From positions 107,001-171,000 of the forward strand of contig CAJNDS010000137.1 of the NCBI GenBank assembly GCA_905221605.1: DNA of 64,000 nucleotides. Direction: 5' to 3'. How positions within the stretch are numbered: position 1 is the first letter of the stretch; each line of letters begins with the position of its first letter. Positions 58,501 to 64,000 of this stretch are shown piece by piece. The position numbers were made by a program, and so were the translations under genes. The DNA comes from Symbiodinium natans. Lineage: Eukaryota > Sar > Dinophyceae > Suessiales > Symbiodiniaceae. Below the pieces are notes generated by a model, which saw nothing but the letters and a program-made list of their open reading frames with translations, was not told the DNA's origin and searched no databases.

Positions 58501-59849
58501 TGCGTGGGAGAAACTCCAGACAGGCTGCACGTGAGCACTTCCCTGTGGGTCGCAGTGAGCTTTGCTGTCAAAGGGCTACGACACAGACTGTTGCCATCCC
58601 GATAGTCCCTCTCTACAAGCACCTTGGCGGCCTGCTGGACCCAGACTTCCAGAGCATGCCAGAAGCGAAGCGCAGGGGGTGTGTGGCTGCGTCAGCGTTT
58701 GACTGTCGCGCAAAGCAACTCTTCCACAATCGACATGTGCCACTGGCAACAAAGAGCGGCCTTTTCCCTGGATTGATCACACCCACTTACTTCAATCTGG
58801 CAATTTGGGAGCCGACAGGAAAGGCGTGGGCGCACATGGAGTTCGCCTACGCGCGTCTTGTTTGCAGACTTTTGTGGAACAGGTGCCAGCGAGAAGACTA
58901 CTTCCGAGTGGCGCCAGCGCTCGCTTTTGAGTGCACGAGGGTCCTTCCCCTCCACCTCATTGCGGCGCAGAGACGGATTGGAATGCTGATTGCCATCGTG
59001 GAAACGGACAGTCCTGCCATATGGGCCCTTCTTCAGCTTGAAAAACATTGGCTCAAGACCTTGACAGACGACTTCAGGGCGCTACTCCCAAGCAGTGACG
59101 GCTGGCCTAGCTTCAGCAGTGACAGCTGGCCGCTCTGGTGGCACACCTTCAAAAGCCGGAAAGCCGAGGTCAAGCGAGCAGCCAAGCACAGAACGGAGCA
59201 CCTGTTTGATGAGTATCTAGCTGCTGAGGCCAAGCAGCTTTTGCTCGCAGACATGTATCGCGAAGCGCTTCGTGAGGTTGGCAATGTTGAAGGAGTTCCG
59301 CAATGGACATGCGGGCCTTGCAGACGAGCCTTCAAATCCAAAGCTGGACTGGCGACACATTTTTTCAGAAAGCATCAGCGTAGGGCAGAGTACAGATTCT
59401 TCGCTCGAGGATCTGTCTGTGCTGCATGCGGCACTGATTATCATGGGTATTGTCGTTTGCTTGCGCATTTGCGTGCTTGGACAGACTGCGTTGACAGACT
59501 GCGTGAATTGGGTCTTTACAACACCGACGTGCAGCCCGGTTTCGGCAGTAGAGAATGGCGCAAGCGACAACGACAAGAATTTCACCCCGCCCCACCTGTA
59601 AGACAAGTTGGTGTTCAGGTCCCTCCCAACACCACTGACGGTCTGGGGATACAGGTTGCAGATGAAGCTTATTTGGAGTTGTGTGAGCGTTTGTTTGTGC
59701 TTGAGGAGGTAGACAAGGAGCAGTGTGGTCACGAGCTGCTGCTTGAGATCCTAGCACAATTTCCTCTATATCCAGATGAGTGCATTGCAGTTGTCGACAG
59801 AGTGCGGCAAGAGCTTGTAGCGGAGTTGCTGACAAATGGCCTGCCTTAG
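55581..59849 (+). CDS. LINE ORF2: RNase H end, endonuclease, reverse transcriptase, zinc fingers
   Basis: 1,422 codons as listed; the true frame begins upstream. Residues 21-40 (HIKAHVGNGWNELADVLAKK) complete RNase HI. Residues about 123-375 are an AP-type endonuclease: SANAQG (126-131), FQES (153-156), AGHAPH (231-236), GIDLNG (267-272), ARIDYW (332-337), DHWPIS (364-369). The reverse transcriptase spans about 627-1020: ESFRSLFIASVPGKVYH, LFLDIRSAYYR with Asp 774, SRPGEAWADVIFTFIF, AIWADDAVYP with Asp 925/926, and YKHLGGLLD. C-terminal fingers are C1244-C1247-H1260-H1265 and C1280-C1283-H1296-C1303. All catalytic residues are present. Ends at TAG; the same frame continues after it. Confidence 0.92.
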   Translation: MRQVFQLLHSCCQDLRICYNHIKAHVGNGWNELADVLAKKAAKGQEHAAPPQCVIKAVRDNDLQWLWAFASTVATHQLPLCQDGTVRWQEDARCSEGACLDAAHLIPAAGQPTAARHNVLEMKLVSANAQGLQLKYRYIEEQLLYMGCNVAIFQESKGKAGMVTSSHFLRMASDSAGVWGCEIWISRKHGIGHCGGKNVFVDVQDIKVVHEGHRILAVQIALTKFSLLIVAGHAPHMQRPKEERDSFFDDLDTIAKTSEWCSGAVIGIDLNGRMPAMVGQATGELEPDLPDQQGIFFANWMEQRGFCAPNTFASMHSGEQQFTWRHSSGATARIDYWAVRGGWIEDSLSTWIEAFLDLANQQEDHWPISMTLSWRIGGWSGAKLRRRKIDREKIVSNEGREILQRELKRFSGVSWEVHPDAHCRQIEEHLHDIIDEHFVAPSNAPKASYISEAVWRVRACRLALKRRVALTSRERDWLKVQAALQTWKGRGGAFYAWCRKRCLLYEVFAGALNFSGHTLKRILKQDKLQMLEQLAQGYGGLSGNALVGALRRAGIGRKQQGRVAKPLPSVSLSNNPQLSRRAELDELWMKHFGEQEQGQIMTVNSFLHEVSSYQPDGSQVDWDKDLMPTLAEIEDLCRKVSPRKAFGLDDIPGELFAAEPGLMARLYQPLMFKTTAKLQQPLQWAGGVLVEAYKGSGLAAEVESFRSLFIASVPGKVYHQFLRSKLGTLIQDIVASTHFGARKGAPVVLPALAVRLFGCWARDTGQSIALLFLDIRSAYYRVLREVAVGRILTDVETIMLFKRFQLTEDDLHELMEAVRGGGLVREAGMGSHLAALVRDLYARTWFVTPYSSGDKVCYTKAGSRPGEAWADVIFTFIFDKVMKKIKTRLTDLDVCTALPFSGVPEPWQDSDMNNSAEFLAAIWADDAVYPVADKDPRRMLLRLKTTASVVLDTCASFGLEANLKPGKTSILLKMRGRNSRQAAREHFPVGRSELCCQRATTQTVAIPIVPLYKHLGGLLDPDFQSMPEAKRRGCVAASAFDCRAKQLFHNRHVPLATKSGLFPGLITPTYFNLAIWEPTGKAWAHMEFAYARLVCRLLWNRCQREDYFRVAPALAFECTRVLPLHLIAAQRRIGMLIAIVETDSPAIWALLQLEKHWLKTLTDDFRALLPSSDGWPSFSSDSWPLWWHTFKSRKAEVKRAAKHRTEHLFDEYLAAEAKQLLLADMYREALREVGNVEGVPQWTCGPCRRAFKSKAGLATHFFRKHQRRAEYRFFARGSVCAACGTDYHGYCRLLAHLRAWTDCVDRLRELGLYNTDVQPGFGSREWRKRQRQEFHPAPPVRQVGVQVPPNTTDGLGIQVADEAYLELCERLFVLEEVDKEQCGHELLLEILAQFPLYPDECIAVVDRVRQELVAELLTNGLP

Positions 59850-60281
59850 GAGATAGACTTGCAGAGATGGATCCTTGACATGCTGGAACATTTCGAAGCA
59901 TCATTTGCAGGCATGCCGTACGAAGAAACTGCTGATGACGTTCTGCTACAGCGGCAAAGTTTCGACACTGATATAGATTGGTGCCCAATCGTTACAGCGC
60001 TGGCAAGACGCAGGCCGTTGAAGGAGACCCCTGACGCTACTCTGTGTAGATACACCCTGAACTGTCGTTGGGACGCAGATTTGCGGCAGCCCAGTGGAGT
60101 AGTTGAAGTATCTGACCTTGCAGCCTGTAAGCCAGCTGCCGCTGTCCTACGAGCAGCTTGGAGCCTTGTTGTACAGGGCAAGCTTGTATGCCTTTGTGCT
60201 CCTCCTGCCTTCAGGGACAGCGTTCTTTTCAGGCCTTTTGCGGCGGCCGCCGCTGCGAGGCGCGTGACTTTCTGCATGTAA
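59850..60281 (+). CDS. LINE ORF2 continuation after in-frame TAG
   Basis: After TAG (59847-59849) the same frame runs 143 more codons: EIDLQRWILDMLEHFEASFA ... FRPFAAAAAARRVTFCM to TAA. Absence of a frame change suggests either one point mutation or readthrough. No domain recognised. Confidence 0.6.
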   Translation, partial: EIDLQRWILDMLEHFEASFAGMPYEETADDVLLQRQSFDTDIDWCPIVTALARRRPLKETPDATLCRYTLNCRWDADLRQPSGVVEVSDLAACKPAAAVLRAAWSLVVQGKLVCLCAPPAFRDSVLFRPFAAAAAARRVTFCM

Positions 60282-60325
60282 TTAGGGCGCGTACAAACCT
60301 CTAGCCTTCTGGAAACAGAAACAGA

Positions 60326-60372
60326 AACCCTAAACCCTAAACCCTAAACCCTAAACTTACCCTAAACCCCTT
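60326..60372. repeat. CCCTAAA array at the LINE 3' end
   Basis: Follows GGAAACAGAAACAG directly. Confidence 0.9.
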
Positions 60373-60376
60373 GCAG

Positions 60377-60474
60377 GTTGTCATATTGGCTCCAGCTGGC
60401 CGACCATTTCCGGCTTCCCACCGTGGTGCACTTTGCCTCGCTGCCGGAGATGATGGAGAAAGTGGCTGCCTTAG
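60377..60474 (+). CDS. Exon between CCCTAAA and TTTAGGG arrays
   Basis: Acceptor AAACCCCTTGCAG; 32 codons LSYWLQLADHFRLPTVVHFA then SLPEMMEKVAAL; donor TTAG|GTTTAGGG. Strongly GC-ending codons. No family recognised. Confidence 0.65.
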
Positions 60475-60630
60475 GTTTAGGGTTTAGGGTTTAGGGTTTA
60501 GGGTTTAGGGTTTAGGGTTTAGGGTTTAGGGTTTAGGGTTTAGGGTTTAGGGTTTAGGGTTTAGGGTTCAGGGTTCAGGGTTCAGGGTTCAGGGTTCAGG
60601 GTTCAGGGTTCAGGGTTCAGGGTTTAGGGT
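60475..60630. repeat. TTTAGGG then TTCAGGG array
   Basis: About 13 TTTAGGG units, then nine TTCAGGG units. Confidence 0.97.
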
Positions 60631-60677
60631 GCCACTACTGGTTGCTTAAGACCCCCCACCCCCCAAAAAAAAACATA

Positions 60678-60770
60678 AAGCTATTTTCCAGTCCTTCATA
60701 GGGATTGTAGTACCCCCTATTATACTCCCTACTAAGGACTGTTATATAGTTTTCGGGCGAACATCCGAAC
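60678..60770. mobile_element. Family A element fused to a family G end
   Basis: A G-like TTGCTTAAGACCCCCCACCC precedes CAGTCCTTCATAGGGATTGT and the A right arm; a chimera or nested insertion. Confidence 0.6.
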
Positions 60771-60811
60771 TTAAACCCTACAACCTAAGAAACTTATGAT
60801 GATGACTTCAG

Positions 60812-60866
60812 GTCGTGGGGCACGACTGGGCCCACATTAGCGTGCAGACGCTGTCGCCTCAGCTGG
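60812..60866 (+). CDS. Exon left of a family I intron
   Basis: Acceptor GATGATGACTTCAG; 18 codons VVGHDWAHISVQTLSPQL plus one base; donor GTGCCTAT inside the palindrome. Confidence 0.6.
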
Positions 60867-60970
60867 GTGCCTATACTCCCCTTAGAACCTTTATAAACAA
60901 ATGCTTGGTTTTGTCTGTTCCCTTGGGTTTTATACAGACAAAACAACTCCTAAGGGGGCCATTGGTGCAG
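60867..60970 (+). mobile_element. Family I palindrome acting as a 104-nt intron
   Basis: Left arm CCTATACTCCCCTTAGAACC, right arm AACAACTCCTAAGGGGGCCA, then TTGGTGCAG. Removal joins G to TG as Val and the frame continues IGPGCCRQYVTRCRLHRLHE. Other copies at 13.58 and 61.10 kb. Confidence 0.6.
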
Positions 60971-61090
60971 TGATTGGGCCAGGCTGCTGCCGGCAATATG
61001 TAACCAGGTGCAGGTTGCACAGACTCCACGAGACGTCGTTCTCGCGTTTCGTTGGACACTCTTGCCTCTTGCTAGTGTCTAAAGCCCTCC
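60971..61090 (+). CDS. Exon right of a family I intron
   Basis: VIGPGCCRQYVTRCRLHRLH then ETSFSRFVGHSCLLLVSKAL, up to the next family I element. Right edge unresolved. Confidence 0.5.
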
Positions 61091-61099
61091 CCCCCCCTT

Positions 61100-61190
61100 A
61101 GGAATCATGTTTATTTTTACTTGTATACAACCCAGGGGAGTATAAAACATGTTGCTTTTATTAGGGTTCTAAGGGGAGTATGGTGCGAAG
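61100..61190. mobile_element. Family I palindrome
   Basis: CCTTAGGAATCATGTTTATT at the left; TAGGGTTCTAAGGGGAGTAT at the right. Confidence 0.7.
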
Positions 61191-61653
61191 ATGTCTCTCT
61201 CACAGACAGTACGTCAACGTGCCCTGAACACCAAAGAAAGCCCTGCTAGGAGGATCGGGGGCGGCGGGGGGGGCTTACTGAGTAAGGACAAAGCATCAAA
61301 AGTGCCGAAAAAGACCCGAATTGAGGTTCTCCTCTTCAATAACCCTGCCTGACTGCTCCCCCTGATCCTCCGAATAGGGACCCTCAACCCTGAAGCCTTT
61401 GTGCTTTGTCAGCTATACCCGTAGCAAGAAGAACCCTTCAGCCCACCCTCCTAAACCCTAAACCCTAGGCGGGAGGCAAACCAAAAAATCTTAAACCCCA
61501 AATCTCGGCCCCAGTAGATTTGCCCTTGTGTTTGCAGTTCATCGCTGTTTTCTGAGGGGGCATGTGTCCACAAATGGCCAGCTAGGAATGTTTAGGGCTT
61601 CCGGATGTTTCGCGTTCAGGCTTTCGGAGGCTTCAGAGGCTTAAGGGTTTCAG

Positions 61654-61770
61654 CAGCAAGTTCGAACACCCATGGCGTGTGCCACTGCAACCCTGCAAAA
61701 TGATGTCGTGGGTTCCCTAGAGTGTGGTTCCTTCGTTTGGGCCTGCTATTTATGCAACCCCATTCGAAGC
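61654..61770 (+). CDS. Candidate exon
   Basis: Acceptor GGGTTTCAG; frame QQVRTPMACATATLQNDVVG then SLECGSFVWACYLCNPIR. Right edge unresolved. Confidence 0.45.
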
Positions 61771-61797
61771 CCTACACCCTCAACCACCAAACCCTCT

Positions 61798-61932
61798 GCC
61801 ATACTACTATTTGCTTAAGAACCATCCAGAAAAACACAGCAAATGATTCCATATATGAACCTTATAAGGAAGAATTCATAGTAGTTCTTTTTTTTTTTTG
61901 GGGGGGGGGGTCCTTAAGCAACTACTGGTAGA
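61798..61932. mobile_element. Family G palindrome with T/G run
   Basis: CCATACTACTATTTGCTTAA at the left; CCTTAAGCAACTACTGGTAG at the right; about 12 T and 10 G sit in the loop. Confidence 0.75.
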
Positions 61933-61991
61933 TACTTCTGCACCCTAGACCCTAAACTCTAGACCCTATAAACCCTAAAGGGACCGTTAAG

Positions 61992-62098
61992 AATCACTTC
62001 CCGCCCGGTACCGCTCCGAAGGCGCGCGCTACATCGACGTGTCATGTCCCAAAGTGAAGCGTGGCTTGTTCTGGCATATGGACTTGCGGATCTCTTAA
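61992..62098 (+). CDS. Candidate terminal exon
   Basis: Acceptor GACCGTTAAG; frame SLPARYRSEGARYIDVSCPK then VKRGLFWHMDLRIS to TAA. Confidence 0.5.
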
Positions 62099-62359
62099 GA
62101 GGTTGAGGGTTTAGGGTTTAGTTCTGGGGGGGTTGAGGTGGTGTAGGGTTTTTGGGTCTACATAGGATCAAAAGGGTCTATGTAGGGCTGAGTGCGAACA
62201 TGCGACAGAAAGCCCTTACCAATGGTGTGCCCTCGTTAAGGGAGGTGCTCTTTCAAGATAAGCCTGCTTAAACAAGGGAGGCTAGGGCCTGTTCGCAAGT
62301 TTGGGGCTTAGGGCCGATTTTGAAGGGGTTTAGGGTTTAGGGTTAGGGTTTAGATTTAG

Positions 62360-62425
62360 GGAGAAGTTGTCCGACCCGGAATGTGTTCTTGACGGGTCTT
62401 GGGCTTCATCGCAGAAGCAACTCGA
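62360..62425 (+). CDS. Candidate exon
   Basis: The TTTAG of a heptamer supplies the acceptor; frame EKLSDPECVLDGSWASSQ. Confidence 0.45.
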
Positions 62426-62538
62426 AACCCGAAACCCGAAACCACGTTCACCATGTTTCTTGAAAATCTTAAGGGCGCACTTCCTCATCCGAGCCTCATC
62501 CCTTGCAAGAAACCTCCCTGCAGACCCTAAACCTCAAA

Positions 62539-62573
<35 letters not shown>

Positions 62574-62637
62574 GACCCATGTCGCGGTTTAGGGTTTAGG
62601 GTGTAGGGTGTAGGATTTTAGGGTTTTTAAGGCTTAG

Positions 62638-62750
62638 GAAATCACGAAAGACGTCATTTTTGCTCGCATCTTGCTGTTGACAGCTGCCCTGGCGCGAAGG
62701 GCAGTGCCCGACCCATGCATGCTGCTTGCCGCTGCGGCCATGGGCTCTCA
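62638..62750 (+). CDS. Candidate exon
   Basis: Acceptor AAGGCTTAG; 37 codons EITKDVIFARILLLTAALAR then RAVPDPCMLLAAAAMGS; donor GTTTCC. Ala/Leu-rich helix. Confidence 0.5.
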
Positions 62751-62777
62751 GTTTCCATGGGGGGGGTGCTGTTTGAG

Positions 62778-62905
62778 ATCCCTAAACCCTAAACCCTAAA
62801 CCCTAAACCCTAAACCCTAAACCCTAAGCCCTAAGCCCTAAACCCTAAACCCTAAACCCTAAAGCCTAAACCCTAAACCCTAAACCCTAACCCGAAACCC
62901 TAAAC
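62778..62905. repeat. CCCTAAA array
   Basis: About 18 units, some CCCTAAG or CCCGAAA. Confidence 0.95.
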
Positions 62906-62964
62906 CCTGGGATCCCTAGGCCCTAACCTTAGTACAGGGAACATCAAAGGCCAGGGCGCAACAG

Positions 62965-63045
62965 CTCCGGAGCCCATTTTTCTAGTTCTGCTGCAGCTCC
63001 GACTGAAGAAATGGCTTACTCCGCCCCCCGATCCTCCAAGCAGGA
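62965..63045 (+). CDS. Candidate exon
   Basis: Acceptor GGCGCAACAG; frame PEPIFLVLLQLRLKKWLTPP. Right edge unresolved. Confidence 0.45.
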
Positions 63046-63221
63046 AACCTAAACCCAACAAGCCCTAGAAACTCTATAAACCCTATGTAAACCCTACAAA
63101 CCCTATAAACCCTACAAACCCTGTAAACCCTAAAACCCTAGGCCTTGAACCCTAACCCAAGGGCCTCTACAGTTTGTCGGCGTTTTGAGACCTAAACCCT
63201 GAACTCTAAACCCAAATGCCA

Positions 63222-63313
63222 ATGTTGCGCACCCGAATGGTGGGGAAAGCCCCCGGCATGCTCCGAGTTCGGATGATGGCATCGGGGGTGGAGGTGCCCA
63301 CATGTGCCCACAA
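63222..63313 (+). CDS. Candidate start exon
   Basis: MLRTRMVGKAPGMLRVRMMA then SGVEVPTCAHN, running into degenerate TTTAGGG. Basic, Met/Arg-rich start could be a targeting peptide. Confidence 0.45.
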
Positions 63314-63891
63314 TTTAGGGCTTAGGGTTTAGGGTTTCATGGTTTAGAGTCAGGGCTGAGGGGTCGGTTGTCTTAATATTTCTAGACTTGGGACCCTATA
63401 CTCCCCTGTAAGTCCCGAAGCTATGCTTTGCACCCCTCTAACGAATTCTGCTACACAAGGGGCCCTGAACCCGAAAAATCATCTCACAGAGCCCAGGCCT
63501 CGGAGGACAGGCCTCTGCTGTCGAATCTAAGGGTAGTCCCATGGTCCCTTAGTATGGTTCCTTGGTTGACTTCCGACGTCTGGGGCTTTAGGTTTTATGG
63601 GGTAGATGAGGGGTATAGAAGGGGCCATGCAACTACCCTAAGGTAGAGTTTTTGGCGGCCCCCGCAAGAACGGGACCGTAAATCAGAGAACTGTGGGAGC
63701 TGAACCACGCTGCCTTTTCTGGGAGCCCAAATGCTTTTGTTCGGGCATTTAAGGGTTTTAAGGGTTGCCATGTCTTTTTCAGTGTTTGTTCACGGTCTCT
63801 TAAGGGTTTATAGGGTTTAGGGTTTAGGGTTTCTCGTTTTTTTTGTTTTTTGTTTCTGGGATTTTGGGGGGGTTCGTGGTCGCATGCCAAG

Positions 63892-63985
63892 GTCCTGGCT
63901 TTGTCCGCGCCAGACTATGAGGCCATGGTAGCGGCCACGGGGAGGTCGGTACGAAGTCTGAGCTTCGTCGCACATCTTTGTGGGA
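63892..63985 (+). CDS. Candidate exon at the window edge
   Basis: Acceptor CGCATGCCAAG; frame VLALSAPDYEAMVAATGRSV then RSLSFVAHLCG; donor GTTTCGGGTTTAGGG. Confidence 0.55.
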
Positions 63986-64000
63986 GTTTCGGGTTTAGGG

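Larger units (their letters stand above)
52527..60325 (+). mobile_element. Non-LTR retrotransposon (LINE)
   Basis: A 7.8-kb block with long ORFs and no internal heptamers, unlike all surrounding DNA. Order: ORF1 (coiled-coil), ORF2 hydrophobic region, RNase HI, AP-type endonuclease, reverse transcriptase, zinc fingers. AAACCCTAAACC lies just left of the proposed start and AAACCCTAAACCC just right of GGAAACAGAAACAG at the 3' end. The exact ends are inferred from where element sequence meets these repeats. No terminal direct repeats and no poly-A tail were seen. Confidence 0.85.

Noticed and set aside
57909-58622. 237-codon minus-strand open frame inside the LINE
   Set aside because: Mirror of the reverse transcriptase frame; no recognisable protein features.
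1-64000. The window as a true chromosome end
   Set aside because: Arrays are short, occur in both orientations throughout, and alternate with coding islands and a LINE; no single long terminal array is present.
1-64000. tRNA, rRNA, CRISPR, spliced-leader RNA genes
   Set aside because: No matching structure or sequence was seen by eye. Heptamer arrays are not CRISPR-like, since there are no unique equal-length spacers.

Overview
The window looks like nuclear DNA of a dinoflagellate (Symbiodiniaceae/Suessiales-like is my best guess; the species cannot be read from sequence alone). The evidence is Arabidopsis-type telomeric heptamers (TTTAGGG/CCCTAAA) spread through the whole window in both orientations, very short GC-rich exon-like islands with few A-ending codons, splice sites of GT-AG and apparently GC-AG or GA-AG type, and a LINE with the order RNase H - endonuclease - reverse transcriptase. 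No rRNA, tRNA, CRISPR array or bacterial operon structure was seen.

Layout. Apart from 52.5-60.3 kb, the window alternates between (a) perfect or degenerate telomeric-type arrays, (b) roughly 100-bp palindromic (MITE-like) elements of at least twelve families, and (c) islands of 35-150 nt with an open frame, usually an AG acceptor on the left and a GT (sometimes GC/GA) donor on the right. I read the islands as exons of several intron-rich genes and the repeats as the body of their introns. Most long open frames outside 52.5-60.3 kb only reflect repeat composition. Exon calls rest on splice dinucleotides, open frame and codon use; AG and GT are common by chance, so single boundaries are tentative. 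Some islands are also open on the other strand.

The best supported spliced gene is a TraB-domain protein on the + strand (about 39.1-48.3 kb). It has an Arg-rich, transit-peptide-like start, a VYLVGTCHIS block, a VVVELCEARR block, an LHCGD/RLVQTLTRA block, a VRDAHLAKLL block and a VVGMAHMDGI block, all in family order. Other exon chains with matching phases lie at 26.2-26.8, 31.65-32.3, 50.97-51.25 and 60.8-61.1 kb, without a firm family assignment.

From 52.53 to 60.33 kb there is one non-LTR retrotransposon: ORF1 (coiled-coil, 403 codons), an ORF2 region with hydrophobic segments, an RNase HI domain, an AP-type endonuclease, a reverse transcriptase and C-terminal zinc fingers. Two frame breaks and one in-frame TAG interrupt ORF2. 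CCCTAAA repeats flank both ends.

The main novelty is how telomeric repeats, palindromic elements and splicing relate. Exon edges fall inside the heptamer arrays (AG|GTTTAG donors, TTTAG| or CCTAAAG| acceptors). Several palindromes share CTTGG...CCAAG ends that put an AG at the 3' edge in either orientation, and removing them restores or keeps an open frame. At least two telomeric arrays are bordered by 13-20 bp direct repeats, as expected of insertions.
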